NCBI RefSeq assembly: GCF_023276405.1
Contig: NZ_JALRMO010000001.1
Coordinates: forward strand, 4,836,001 to 4,900,000
Direction: 5' to 3'
Source of the DNA: Paenibacillus hamazuiensis
GTDB taxonomy: Bacteria; Bacillota; Bacilli; Paenibacillales; NBRC-103111
DNA: 64,000 bases
Shown here: piece after piece, positions 34,223 through 43,551 of the stretch
Layout of the letters: the number at the start of each line of letters is the position of its first letter
Position numbering within the stretch: position 1 is the first letter of the stretch
The notes under the pieces: generated by a model
Seen by the model: only the letters and a program-made list of their open reading frames with translations
Told to the model about the DNA's origin: nothing
Databases searched by the model: none
Made by a program: the position numbers and the translations under genes

Positions 34223-35464
34223 TTACAAATCAGGTGTCGGATACCTGTTTTTCGAAAGCCATTCTTGAACATGCGCGGTACCGTTCTGCAGCACTTGATA
34301 AAATTCGTATTCTTTTGCAGAAAGCGGGCTTACTTCATCGACGATATAGCTTAGCGCGCGCGGATCCGAACTTAACCCTATTTGGGCAGGTATTACATGG
34401 TAGTAACAATCGATCTGAACGTCAAGATTTTGACTTCCCCAAGGAATTTCAATATTTAACTTAAATGTCCCCGGCTGAATAACATCGTTTTTATAAAATT
34501 GATTATTTACATAAATGGAGCAAGGAAAAGGATCGTTCTGAATCACATGCCTTCCTTTCACAATCAACGTGTGAAGCGGTGTTTCCCGGGCGACCTCGAT
34601 AGATATGTTAAAGTGGGTGGACACCCATAAATCATCGTATCTGTTCATGGCCGTGATTTTAGGGGCATTTCCGAATAACGGATACGGCTTCATTTGGTGC
34701 AAAATCCAAAGCGGTTCCTTATCCTGGTGAAATGTGACAAAAAAATGAATTAATTCATTTGAAATGGCACTGTAGTTTTTTAGACTCGCGCGAAATACCT
34801 CATGCAGTCCCGTAGTGCCGAAGCTTGTCATAGTTTTTCCTTCGGAATGCCATTTGGCGTGAGCCAAACATTCTTGAATATCGCCAATTGTATATTTTTT
34901 CGCAATTCTCATCCATAGATCGTAATCCATGCAAAAATAATAGCTCTCATCGACTCCACCGACATCGAGAAAGGTGCTTTTCCTGATGAAAGCGGCGGGC
35001 TGGCATATAATACACGCCTCAAACAATCGTCTTTTGCTGAAAGCCTCAACGGGATGAGCAACAATGATACGATCATGCTCATCGGTGTAATTTCCTCTGC
35101 CATAGACCATGCCCCACTCCGGATGGTCATGGAATGCTTGAACTGCTTTTCCGACCGACCATGGCATATAAGTATCGTCCGAATTCAGCCATCCGATAAT
35201 CGAACCCTTTGCCATAGCCAGTCCTTTGTTAATGGCGTGTGCCTGTCCGCGGTCGGGTTCCGAAACAAAACGAAATCTTTCACCCAAATAACTGTAACTG
35301 TGCAATATCCCAAGCGTTTCATCGGAGGAGCCTCCGTCTATGATAATATGCTCAATATTCGGATACTCCTGGGCCAAGACGCTTTCTATCGTTTCACGGA
35401 TATACTTCCCCTGATTAAATGAAGGTGTAATTATGCTGACTAAAGGATAGTCATGTGCGGTCAT
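34223..35464 (-). CDS. GT2 glycosyltransferase with C-terminal accessory domain
   Basis: 413 residues from ATG 35464, which has AGGAGG nine bases upstream. The reading frame stays open another 59 codons upstream, but that part has no homology I recognise. The N-terminal GT-A domain has VSIITPSFNQGKYIRETIES, IIDGGSSDETLGIL, SEPDRGQAHAINKGLAMAKG and IGWLNSDDTYMP (DxD-type SDD). After about residue 240 comes a second, unnamed beta-rich region ending NRYPTPDL. A decayed copy of this region lies just upstream on the opposite strand (35725-36121). First gene of the GT2-GT61-FkbM operon. Confidence 0.88.
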   Translation of the reverse strand: MTAHDYPLVSIITPSFNQGKYIRETIESVLAQEYPNIEHIIIDGGSSDETLGILHSYSYLGERFRFVSEPDRGQAHAINKGLAMAKGSIIGWLNSDDTYMPWSVGKAVQAFHDHPEWGMVYGRGNYTDEHDRIIVAHPVEAFSKRRLFEACIICQPAAFIRKSTFLDVGGVDESYYFCMDYDLWMRIAKKYTIGDIQECLAHAKWHSEGKTMTSFGTTGLHEVFRASLKNYSAISNELIHFFVTFHQDKEPLWILHQMKPYPLFGNAPKITAMNRYDDLWVSTHFNISIEVARETPLHTLIVKGRHVIQNDPFPCSIYVNNQFYKNDVIQPGTFKLNIEIPWGSQNLDVQIDCYYHVIPAQIGLSSDPRALSYIVDEVSPLSAKEYEFYQVLQNGTAHVQEWLSKNRYPTPDL

Positions 35465-35724
35465 ACAACAGCCTCCTCTCCTAAAGCTCTTCCCATTATA
35501 TGTTTCAAACCTGGTAGGGTATGGACAAAACCACCTATTTTCATAAAAATAGGTAATCCAGAGTGTTGCTCCGATGACGTCATGAGCGCCAACTTGTATG
35601 TCCCCCCCCTTATAAAAAACCATTTTTCCATCAACAGGCAACTTGTTTATATCTTCGATGTCTCTGTCGCATATGCTGAAAAAAAGAAACTTAAAACTTT
35701 ATTTTGAAGGAGAAATGATATGAT
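35465..35724. other. AT-rich intergenic segment, possible gene debris
   Basis: On the minus strand a frame continuous with the GT2 gene encodes VDGKMVFYKGGDIQVGAHD, interrupted near a run of eight or more G residues (about 35607). Part of it vaguely recalls the GT2 accessory region (VNNQFYKND...), but too little to call a gene. Holds the GT2 ribosome site near its left end. Confidence 0.35.
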
Positions 35725-36121
35725 GTGATTTCCCAAATCGAAAACGGCAACGATTTGCCACGAAGTCGGACTGCCGGAGCCGGCTTCGGGCTTTTTTCGG
35801 ACAGCCATGTCCGCAAGGATTTGTTCTCGCTGTTGAATATTTATAAATCCTGCGGCATTTTTGGGAAAAGCCCAACAATTCGTGCTGGGAATCGACATCC
35901 CGAACCAGCACAAAACCTGTACGATCGAAATTGCTGCTCATCGCCGTATTGTACCTTCTGCAATGGGCATTAATAACGATCCGCGTCCCCTCAGTTTCAT
36001 TCTTCAAGACATTGCTCCGTTAATGCCAAATGAAACAGAGTTTTGCCATGTTTATTGGCACATGCGTTCCGAGCTTACAAATTGGTTAATAGCTAATCAC
36101 GATGATACCCCTGTCAAATAA
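35725..36121 (+). pseudogene. Frameshifted remnant of a GT2 accessory-domain gene
   Basis: Translated on the plus strand, 35861-36118 reads FVLGIDIP...DPRPLSFILQDIAPL...TEFCHVYWHM...LTNWLIANHDDTP. It lines up with the C-terminus of the GT2 protein on the other strand: FKLNIEIP...DPRALSYIVDEVSPL...YEFYQVL...VQEWLSKNRYPTP. Upstream, the similarity continues in another frame (SDSHVRKDLFSL against KGRHVIQNDPFPC), so there is a frameshift near 35838. No catalytic GT domain precedes it. It is what remains of a paralogous gene, in opposite orientation to the intact copy. Confidence 0.7.
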
Positions 36122-36134
36122 CATCTTTTGCTAG

Positions 36135-37106
<972 letters not shown>

Positions 37107-37174
37107 GTAATGGAATGCCCTCTTTATCGCATGGTCGGACCGCGCGTGTGGAGGGGCCCGTAGGCATGGAAAGA

Positions 37175-37206
37175 AGCCGTCCCATTAAGCACATGGACGG
37201 CTTTTT
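37175..37206 (+). terminator. Terminator after the fucose-synthase-like gene
   Basis: AGCCGTCC, 12-base loop, GGACGGCT followed by TTTT, about 70 bases past the stop. Confidence 0.85.
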
Positions 37207-37276
37207 GACGTCTAACCGCCAAAAAATCGCATGAATTCGCGGGAACCTGTATCCTGCAAATATAGTGTCATATATA

Positions 37277-37410
37277 TAGAGGAACACAGGTTCGCTATTC
37301 TCATGTAAATGAGCACGGCCAAAAAAATAGAGGAACTGAGATGCGCTGATATGGCGGAAAACGGCGTGTATGTCGGGTAAACGGACAAATAGATCACCTG
37401 AGTTCCGGCG
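37277..37410. repeat. Dyad-repeat element, copy 2 (inverted)
   Basis: Three 21-nt dyads at 37277-37297, 37328-37348 and 37390-37410, spaced by 30 and 41 bases. Taken as reverse complement it matches 8175-8307 in sequence and spacing, including GCGCATCTCAGTTCCTCTA and GAGAATAGCGAAC. It lies between the convergent fcl-like and glpP genes; nothing else is visible in that 320-base gap except the terminator. Confidence 0.75.
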
Positions 37411-37428
37411 GAAGGTCATGATCGGCCG

Positions 37429-37983
37429 TCACCAAAGCTCTGCAGTACCGGCCGAGACGGCCAAAGCCCCCGCCTCGAGCGCTTCCCCGATCTCCCGGCG
37501 GTTGCCGACGAGCCCTCCCGCAATGATCGGCAGCGACGTCATGTCGGTCATCTCGCGGATGACCCGGGGCATGATGCCCGGCATGACCTCGATCGCATCG
37601 GGCCCGCTTTGTTCGGCCGCCTTAATGCCGCGGACGACCGCGCTGCGGTCGATCAGGAATATGCGCTGGATCGCCATGAGGCCGTTTTCCTTCGCCCCGC
37701 GGATCAAATTGCTCTTCGTCGAAATGATGCCCGTCGGACGGATGTTTTGCGCGATGTAGGCGACGCCGCTTCGGTCCGGAGCGATGCCTTCGATAAACTC
37801 CATATGAAGAAACACATGCTTGCCGGAGGCCTTCACCTGGTCGACCAAATCCTTCACGTTAAAAATCGACCCGGTGAGCAAAAAAATGACGTTGACCGGG
37901 CTTGCGATCGCCCGATCCATATCTTCGACTTTCTGCACAGCTGCAATGGTTTGGTGTTCTACAATGTCGACAATCGGATACAT
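37429..37983 (-). CDS. glpP: Glycerol-3-phosphate responsive antiterminator GlpP
   Basis: 184 residues, the usual GlpP length. In Bacillus, GlpP with glycerol-3-phosphate lets RNA polymerase read through leader terminators of glp genes. Motifs: VIFLLTGSIFNVKDLVDQVK, VFLHMEFIEGIAPDRSGVAY, TGIISTKSNLIRGAKENGL, IEVMPGIMPRVIREM, IIAGGLVGNRREIGEALEAG. The start at 37983 follows GGGCGGGAG. A long in-frame opening upstream lies inside the HAD gene and is not coding. It follows the HAD phosphatase with a 56-base gap and shares its promoter, whose leader contains a terminator (38850-38917). Confidence 0.93.
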   Translation of the reverse strand: MYPIVDIVEHQTIAAVQKVEDMDRAIASPVNVIFLLTGSIFNVKDLVDQVKASGKHVFLHMEFIEGIAPDRSGVAYIAQNIRPTGIISTKSNLIRGAKENGLMAIQRIFLIDRSAVVRGIKAAEQSGPDAIEVMPGIMPRVIREMTDMTSLPIIAGGLVGNRREIGEALEAGALAVSAGTAELW

Positions 37984-38039
37984 GCATCTCCCGCCCTTCT
38001 CTAAGGTGAGAACATTATACCATGACTTATCGGGGCGGA

Positions 38040-38813
38040 TCATAAATTTACGACATCTTTGATGCTCGGAACGATATAATGCGGGCGGAAAGGCGCCTTT
38101 TCGGCCATTTCCTTCGTGCTGACACCCGTGAGCACCAGCACCGACTTCATGCCCGCTTCGTTCGCCATCCGGATGTCCGTCTCCAGTCTGTCGCCGACCA
38201 TAAAGATGTTCTCGCAGCTCAGCCCCAGATGCGCAATCGCTTCCTCTGCGGCGATGAGGGACGGTTTGCCGACGACAAGGTCGATCGGCTTGCCGGTGGC
38301 GACCTCCAGCGCAGCGATAAAGGCGCCGGTATCGGGAAGCTGCCCGCCGTCGAGCGGGCACGTCGCATCCGGGTTGGAGGCGATGATGACGGAGCCGCGG
38401 ATTGCCGCCTGATACAGACGGTTCAGCTTGTCGTAGGTGAAGCTGCGGTCCCACGACAAAACGACGTAGCGGACGCCTTCGCTGTTTTCCGTGATCGCGA
38501 TGCCGTGCTGCCCCAGCTCTTCGCGAATCGGCTCCTCCCCGATCACAAACACCTTCTCGCCGGGGTGGATGCGCTTCAGCAAATACCTCGCGACGATTTG
38601 CGAGGAGTTCAGCACGTCGCTGAGCGTCGTTTTGATCCCCATTTTGTTCAGCTTGTCGACGTATGATTGGCGAGTCGCAATCGGCTTGTTCGATAAGAAG
38701 ACGACCCGGTCTCCCCTTGCCCTGAGCGTTTCAATCGCCTCAGCGGCCCCTTCGATCATACGGTCTCCCAAGTAAACGGTACCATCCAAGTCAAAAATGT
38801 AACCTTTCACCAT
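38040..38813 (-). CDS. HAD-IIA sugar/glycerol phosphatase (NagD/AraL-like)
   Basis: 257 residues. HAD motif I YIFDLDGTVYLGD, motif II VFLSNKPIATRQSYVDKL, C2 cap, motif IV FMVGDRLETDIRMANEAG. This subfamily dephosphorylates sugar phosphates, glycerol-3-phosphate or p-nitrophenyl phosphate. Co-transcription with glpP suggests glycerol-3-phosphate or a related polyol phosphate as substrate, by inference. GAGGGTGAGG precedes the ATG. First gene of the operon, and a hairpin with a T-run stands in the leader. Confidence 0.88.
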   Translation of the reverse strand: MVKGYIFDLDGTVYLGDRMIEGAAEAIETLRARGDRVVFLSNKPIATRQSYVDKLNKMGIKTTLSDVLNSSQIVARYLLKRIHPGEKVFVIGEEPIREELGQHGIAITENSEGVRYVVLSWDRSFTYDKLNRLYQAAIRGSVIIASNPDATCPLDGGQLPDTGAFIAALEVATGKPIDLVVGKPSLIAAEEAIAHLGLSCENIFMVGDRLETDIRMANEAGMKSVLVLTGVSTKEMAEKAPFRPHYIVPSIKDVVNL

Positions 38814-38849
38814 TTCTGCCTCACCCTCATGATTTTTCGCGCAAAACGC

Positions 38850-38917
38850 AAAAAACCTTATCCGTGTGTAAGCATACTCCTCCCGCTAAGGAAAAGCATG
38901 ATTACGGATAAGGTTTT
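38850..38917 (-). promoter_or_regulatory. Leader terminator/attenuator before phosphatase-glpP
   Basis: Perfect 14-bp arms AAAACCTTATCCGT (38917-38904) and ACGGATAAGGTTTT (38865-38852) around a 38-nt loop, with six T ending at 38850, read on the minus strand. It lies between the predicted promoter and the first gene of the operon that encodes the antiterminator GlpP. No other gene needs a terminator here because the flanking genes are divergent. Confidence 0.7.
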
Positions 38918-38961
38918 CTCCAAGGACTCGCGCCTAACCGTATGAAATATGGATTGTTAAT

Positions 38962-38991
38962 AATATATGGCCGGGGCAAGCGTTTTGTCAA
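38962..38991 (-). promoter_or_regulatory. Sigma-A-type promoter of phosphatase-glpP
   Basis: Minus strand TTGACA (38991-38986), 18-base spacer, TATATT (38967-38962). This leaves a leader of about 140 bases containing the hairpin at 38850-38917. Confidence 0.65.
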
Positions 38992-39039
38992 CAATAAATT
39001 AACAATTGCAACTTCGAAGGAACAATAATATTGCAAAAC

Positions 39040-39067
39040 TTACAGCGACGGGATGATAGTATATAAT
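39040..39067 (+). promoter_or_regulatory. Predicted promoter of the MerR gene
   Basis: TTACAG, 16-base spacer, TATAAT about 40 bases before the TTG start. Normal spacing, unlike a MerR-activated promoter. Confidence 0.5.
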
Positions 39068-39106
39068 GTATGTATTGAAACACTTCGTTGAAGGGAGGCA
39101 TCCCAT

Positions 39107-39520
39107 TTGAAAATAAGCCAACTCTCCAAAGCAACCGGAGTAAGCGCCCGATCGATCCGCTATTATGAGAAGAAAAAGCTGATTGCCGCCAAACGGTTGG
39201 AAAACGATTACCGGGAATTCGACGAGACCGACATCAAACGAATCAAAACGATCCAGATTTATTTGGAGCTCGGGATGTCGACGAAAGAAATTCTCGAAAT
39301 ATTGAAATGCCATGATGACTACGATGCTTATGCCGACAAAGATGGGTTTTGTGTGGAAATGCTCGATGCTTACGAGGAAAAACGCGCAGAAATCGCCAAG
39401 CAAATCGAGGCGCTGTCTGCCGTGCAACAGCGGCTGGATGGACGCATTGAACAAATGAAAGTCCGGCAGGCGCTGCTGAGTAAGGCGAGCGACCCTATCG
39501 GGCAGGGTGCACCTTTATAA
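39107..39520 (+). CDS. MerR family transcriptional regulator
   Basis: 137 residues from a TTG start with AGGGAGG upstream. The N-terminal winged helix has ISQLSKATGVSARSIRYYEKKKL and NDYREFDETDIKRIKTIQIY. A coiled-coil dimerisation helix follows (EEKRAEIAKQIEALSAVQQR). The C-terminus is short, so no large ligand domain, and an isolated Cys is present. It is convergent with the two imine-reductase-like genes, whose promoter (41494-41525) has the stretched spacer and palindrome that MerR proteins use. It is the likely regulator by proximity. Confidence 0.9.
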   Translation: MKISQLSKATGVSARSIRYYEKKKLIAAKRLENDYREFDETDIKRIKTIQIYLELGMSTKEILEILKCHDDYDAYADKDGFCVEMLDAYEEKRAEIAKQIEALSAVQQRLDGRIEQMKVRQALLSKASDPIGQGAPL

Positions 39521-39537
39521 GCGGCGATACATTACGT

Positions 39538-39570
39538 AAAAGTCCGGTCCCTCTTGTGGGCCGGACTTTT
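39538..39570. terminator. Bidirectional terminator between merR and reductase genes
   Basis: AAAGTCCGG, loop, CCGGACTTTT: A-run on one side and T-run on the other, between convergent genes. Confidence 0.88.
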
Positions 39571-39609
39571 ACGTCAAGTTCGTTCATTGCAGAAGCCGCC
39601 GCCCGGGGT

Positions 39610-40539
39610 TTACCCTTGCTTTTTTCGAAGCACTTCGGTCAGACTGGCGAATCCGTCCGCGCCGTGGCCGGCGTCGATGGCGCGTTTTGCGATATTGCCC
39701 GCGGCACTCAGCACGCTGGTATCGATGCCGTGGGCGTGCGCGGTATCCACAATATGCTCCATACCCGCAGCCGCCGACAGGAGGTTGGAGCCGAGTCCCG
39801 GGTACTGCCCGTTATCGACTTGCTCGGCCAGTGCGGCCATAATATCCGGCAGAATGCCGCTAATGCCCTGCGCGAATGGAAGCAGTTCTTTCGCGCTTAT
39901 ATGCTCCGCTTTCGCCAAGGTGAGGGCATGAATATAACCGCTCATCGCCGTCCAGAAAATATCGAGAAGCGATACGTCGTATGCGGCGGCCCGGCCCGGG
40001 TCTTCCCCGAGGTGTACGGAAGTGCCGCCGATACTTGACAAAGTATGGCGATGTGCCTCATAAACAGCCTTTGATCCGCTGTACAGGACGACGGCCGAGT
40101 TTTGTCCGATTGTCGTCGTCGGAGTCATAATCGCCCCGTCGAGGTATTCGACCCCATGCCCTGCCGCCCATTCCGCCGTTTGGCGCGCACGAATCGGCGA
40201 GTCGGACGTGAGATTCACCAGTGTGCGTCCTTTCAGCGCCTCGCCAAGCGATCCGACGATCTCATGTACGGCGTCATAATCGCGGACATTAACGATCGTC
40301 AGCGGACTTGCCGCAACGGCTTCGGCAGCGGTGTCCGCCGGCATCGCTCCTTGTGCGGCAAGCACATCGGCTTTTCCGGCCGACCGGTTCCAGACGGTGG
40401 TCGGATGTCCGGCCTTAAGGAAAGCTCCCGCCAACGCCCGTCCCATCGGACCGAGGCCGAGCACGGTTACCGGTACACGGTTCGCGGTCCGGGTTTCCCT
40501 GTTACGGGTCATTTGCTCCATTTCACCGTTTGCAGTCAT
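39610..40539 (-). CDS. NADPH-dependent imine reductase-like dehydrogenase 1
   Basis: 309 residues of the beta-hydroxyacid dehydrogenase/imine reductase group: VTVLGLGPMGRALAGAFLKA (dinucleotide loop), TTVWNRSAGKADVL (NADPH-preferring Arg/Ser pattern), and a helical C-terminal domain with LLDIFWTAMSGYIHALTLA. It is about as similar in layout to the next gene as duplicates would be. I chose ATG 40539, with GAGGAGG nine bases upstream; a GTG at 40557 overlaps that site. Second gene of a two-gene operon, 39 bases after its paralogue. Natural substrate unknown. Confidence 0.88.
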   Translation of the reverse strand: MTANGEMEQMTRNRETRTANRVPVTVLGLGPMGRALAGAFLKAGHPTTVWNRSAGKADVLAAQGAMPADTAAEAVAASPLTIVNVRDYDAVHEIVGSLGEALKGRTLVNLTSDSPIRARQTAEWAAGHGVEYLDGAIMTPTTTIGQNSAVVLYSGSKAVYEAHRHTLSSIGGTSVHLGEDPGRAAAYDVSLLDIFWTAMSGYIHALTLAKAEHISAKELLPFAQGISGILPDIMAALAEQVDNGQYPGLGSNLLSAAAGMEHIVDTAHAHGIDTSVLSAAGNIAKRAIDAGHGADGFASLTEVLRKKQG

Positions 40540-40578
40540 ACGAATTTGCCTCCTCACCTAAAAACAATTTCAACTGAG

Positions 40579-41466
40579 CTAAACCGAAATCGGCTTGCGG
40601 ATCAGCTCGGCCAACCTTGAAAGTCCGTCGGCGCCATAACCTTCCGCAACCCCGCGGTTGATCAAATCTCGAATCGGCATCATAAGCTCGGCGCTTATGC
40701 CCAGTTCCTGGCAGGTGCCGATGAAGTTTTCAAACCCCGCCTGATTGATGTAAAGGCTGGACACATTCGTTCGATGATCGCCTGCATCAACCGCCTGCGC
40801 CATCCGGGGCAAAGAGGCCGACATTGCATGGAGCCATGGAATCGCCAGCGAAGTGAAGGCTTCCGCCTGGATCTGCTGCGAGCGGACCATGGCAACCGCA
40901 TGGAGGAAGCCGCCGAACATCCCGTACATCGCGCTAAGCAGCGCCAAATCATAGAGAGGCGCCAATCCGGGGTCATCACCAAGATACTTTGCAGCCCCCA
41001 GCAGTTCCAGCGTCGGCTGACATTCCTGGAAAGTCCTTAGCGAACCGCTGTACAGTACAAACGCTCCGGAGGTGCCAATCATCTGCGGAACTGCCATGAT
41101 CCCGCCGTCCAAATATTCCGCGCGCCGCCCGGTCGCCCACGCGGCCGTTTGGCGGGCTTGCGCAGGTGTTCCGTTGGTCAGGTTTACAATTACCCGACCT
41201 TCCAGATGGTCGCCCGCCTCCTCGAGGATCGCATTTACGGCTTCGTAATCCAGCACGCAGATGACTACCAGCGGACTTGCCGCAACCGCTTCGGCCACCG
41301 TGCCCGCAGCGTCCGCTCCCAGCCTCGCAAGTGCATCGGCTTTACCGGCCGTACGATTCCAGACGGTTGTCGGGTGGCCTCCCTTCAAGAACGTTTGGGC
41401 TAAAGCGGATCCCATCATGCCTAAACCGATGACGGTCACCGGTTGCTTATTTTGATTGTCCTTCAT
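40579..41466 (-). CDS. NADPH-dependent imine reductase-like dehydrogenase 2
   Basis: 295 residues: VTVIGLGMMGSALAQTFLKG, TTVWNRTAGKADALA, YLDGGIMAVPQMIGTSGAF, LALLSAMYGMFGGFLHAVAM. Paralogue of the downstream gene. The two may act as a pair or have split substrates. AAAGGAGATG precedes the ATG. Its promoter has a MerR-type dyad in a 20-base spacer, so expression is probably induced through the neighbouring MerR. Confidence 0.88.
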   Translation of the reverse strand: MKDNQNKQPVTVIGLGMMGSALAQTFLKGGHPTTVWNRTAGKADALARLGADAAGTVAEAVAASPLVVICVLDYEAVNAILEEAGDHLEGRVIVNLTNGTPAQARQTAAWATGRRAEYLDGGIMAVPQMIGTSGAFVLYSGSLRTFQECQPTLELLGAAKYLGDDPGLAPLYDLALLSAMYGMFGGFLHAVAMVRSQQIQAEAFTSLAIPWLHAMSASLPRMAQAVDAGDHRTNVSSLYINQAGFENFIGTCQELGISAELMMPIRDLINRGVAEGYGADGLSRLAELIRKPISV

Positions 41467-41493
41467 TCGGGATACTCATCTCCTTTCTCCCTT

Positions 41494-41525
41494 ATCTTAA
41501 AAGGTTGACACAGTGTCAAAGTCAA
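41494..41525 (-). promoter_or_regulatory. MerR-type promoter and operator of the reductase operon
   Basis: Minus strand TTGACT (41525-41520), a 20-base spacer, then TAAGAT (41499-41494). The spacer contains the perfect palindrome TTGACACTGTGTCAA (41519-41505). An over-long spacer filled by a dyad is the classic layout of promoters activated by MerR-family DNA distortion. Confidence 0.7.
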
Positions 41526-41552
41526 CCCGTTTTTTTACGTTTCCATAAATGC

Positions 41553-41582
41553 AAACCCGGCCTGAGCATCCAGGCCGGGTTT
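41553..41582 (-). terminator. Hairpin downstream of the chemoreceptor gene
   Basis: AAACCCGGCCTG and CAGGCCGGGTTT arms close to the stop of the 41588-43354 gene. Strong stem but no clean T-run. Confidence 0.6.
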
Positions 41583-41587
41583 GCGAG

Positions 41588-43354
41588 TTATATGCTGATC
41601 TTTTGCACCGCTATCCTCATCTCATGCGACATTCCGCTCAGCTGTCCGGCCGAGGCGGCAATTTGCCGGGCAGCCTGAAGCTGCTGATCCGCCAGTAGAT
41701 GGATTTCGTGAGTGTCGCCGGATGAAACGCGGGCAATGGACGCGATTTCTTCCACGGAAGCCGCCACGGTCTGGGAGCTGGCGGAAATCTGTTCCGAGGA
41801 AGCCGATATTTCCTGAATTTGTTCCGTAACGTAGCGGAACAGCCGGACGACGCTGCCGAAGGTCTCCTCGACTTGCCCGGACAGCTCGACGCCTTCATTA
41901 ATTTCCTTGGACCCTGCAGCCATCGTATGGCTGATTTCCCCGGAAACTTTTTGAATATTCGTAAGCAGCGACGCTATCTTTGAAGAGGAGGAAGAGGAAA
42001 GCTCGGCCAGCTTGCGCACTTCTCCCGCAACGACGGCGAAGCCGCTTCCATGTTCTCCCGCCCGTGCCGCTTCTATGGAAGCATTCAAGGCCAGCAGCTT
42101 CGTTTGTTCCGCAATATCCACGATAATGTTAAGAACCTCGCCGATTTGCCGGGAATACGTGCCTAATGCCTCGACCAGCTCTTGGGTATCGCCGGCAGAC
42201 GATGCGATCGTTTCAATTTGCCGCCTCATTAATAAAATGACATCCTTGCCCGACTCCGCCGAATCGAGCGCCTCCCGGGAAGCTTCGGAGACATTCGCCG
42301 CCGCCTCCGACACCCGTCCTATGGATAAGGTGATCTCCTCCATGGAGCGCGCGCTTTCGACGGCGCTTTGCTGCTGGGTTTGCGCTCCTTCATCCACCTT
42401 TTGTGCGGTTGAACTTACCGTTTGATTCAATTGAACCAGCTCCTCGGACTGGCGCACAAACACATCCATCGACGCAGCCAGCTGCTCCGACGTTCCCAGC
42501 ACGTTCGAGGAGACGGCCGCCATCAGGGCATTGAGATGATCCGACATCTTCTTCGTGCTTTGATAGGCCGATCCGATTTCATCGAGAGAACGGACCGCAT
42601 GCATAGATAAGATTTCGTTGGCCTCGGCGAGCTTTCCGGCGGCTATGTTCTCGGTCGCCAGTACCAGATGCCGAAGAGGACGCAAGGCGACGGCGATAAA
42701 CCACGCAATCAAAAACAACGCAAGCAGCGTAAGAACGGCGAGTCCCGCATAATACAAAACGTTGCTCCGCAAAATATCCCCCGAGATCCGGTCTATGACG
42801 GTTGCTTCCGTATCGATGCCGAGCACGCCGATCATCTTTCCCTGCGCATCCTTAACCGGTGCATAAGCGGATATGTAAGTGCCGTACTCGGGATTTTGAA
42901 TGAGCGGCGAATGCGCCGCCTCTCCCTTCAACAGCTGGTCGATTGCCGCCGCAGGAATGTCCGTCACCTCATTGATCGGGGAAGCGGAATCGGAATCTTT
43001 CGGCTGCCCGTCGATCATCATCAACGGTTCCCGTTTTTCGTTGATTTTGACCACATACACATAAAGCGCCCCGATTTGTTTGCGATACCTATTTAGCTCT
43101 TCTCGAATCGCCCAGTAGTTATCATTTTCCCCGGGATTTTTCAAAAATTCGGCATAAGGCTGCACATTCATTTGCCCGGCATAACTTTTGGCCAGGTTGA
43201 TGCCGTATTGTGCTATCGCACTTTCGCTGGCGGACTTGGCGCTGCGCAGCTGCAGCAGCATATTGCCCGCGTACAGCAGCACGATAACGATGCCCGCGAC
43301 AAGAACAAGCTTGGCCGCCAAACTTTTTTGAAAAAAACGAATAAGATTATACAC
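41588..43354 (-). CDS. Methyl-accepting chemotaxis protein
   Basis: 588 residues, membrane receptor. TM1 lies at about 13-33 ([20 protein letters not shown]), then an extracytoplasmic sensor domain (about 35-195; [20 protein letters not shown] looks like a Cache-type fold), TM2 at about 203-222 ([18 protein letters not shown]), HAMP, and the cytoplasmic signalling domain with the hairpin tip [20 protein letters not shown] followed by [23 protein letters not shown] start. Signals to CheA/CheW, ligand unknown. Monocistronic as far as seen. Confidence 0.93.
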   Translation of the reverse strand: MYNLIRFFQKSLAAKLVLVAGIVIVLLYAGNMLLQLRSAKSASESAIAQYGINLAKSYAGQMNVQPYAEFLKNPGENDNYWAIREELNRYRKQIGALYVYVVKINEKREPLMMIDGQPKDSDSASPINEVTDIPAAAIDQLLKGEAAHSPLIQNPEYGTYISAYAPVKDAQGKMIGVLGIDTEATVIDRISGDILRSNVLYYAGLAVLTLLALFLIAWFIAVALRPLRHLVLATENIAAGKLAEANEILSMHAVRSLDEIGSAYQSTKKMSDHLNALMAAVSSNVLGTSEQLAASMDVFVRQSEELVQLNQTVSSTAQKVDEGAQTQQQSAVESARSMEEITLSIGRVSEAAANVSEASREALDSAESGKDVILLMRRQIETIASSAGDTQELVEALGTYSRQIGEVLNIIVDIAEQTKLLALNASIEAARAGEHGSGFAVVAGEVRKLAELSSSSSSKIASLLTNIQKVSGEISHTMAAGSKEINEGVELSGQVEETFGSVVRLFRYVTEQIQEISASSEQISASSQTVAASVEEIASIARVSSGDTHEIHLLADQQLQAARQIAASAGQLSGMSHEMRIAVQKISI

Positions 43355-43457
43355 CCTGAAGTCCCCCTGCTGAATATGAATGTTCTAAGTTTCGGTATTT
43401 TTCACCAAATTCCTCCTTTTTTCTACAAAAATATATATAATTCCGCAGCAGCGCAAA

Positions 43458-43490
43458 AAGCGATGGATCGGTTCCATCGCCTCGTTTTTC
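43458..43490. terminator. Terminator after the methyltransferase gene; repeated sequence
   Basis: GCGATGGA, TCGG loop, TTCCATCGC, with T-runs in both directions (CTCGTTTTT and, reversed, CTTTTTGCGC). The 27 bases AAGCGATGGATCGGTTCCAT plus CGCCTCG are identical to those in the terminator at 45925-45957. Confidence 0.8.
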
Positions 43491-43551
43491 TGTTGGACTT
43501 TATCTCAGGAGGGCGTTTGTTTTGGACAGAGCTATCATCCCATCTTAATGC

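Noticed and set aside
35465-35641. 59-codon upstream extension of the GT2 gene
   Set aside because: The ATG at 35464 has an ideal AGGAGG, homology begins right there, and the extension crosses an AT-rich, G-run-containing intergenic segment.
37984-38454. N-terminal extension of glpP in the same frame
   Set aside because: It overlaps the HAD gene in another frame, has no homology, and glpP has its own start with a good ribosome site and normal length.
39001-39106. Search for a second MerR palindrome before merR
   Set aside because: The TTGACACTGTGTCAA dyad is not present there, so autoregulation by the same operator is not supported.
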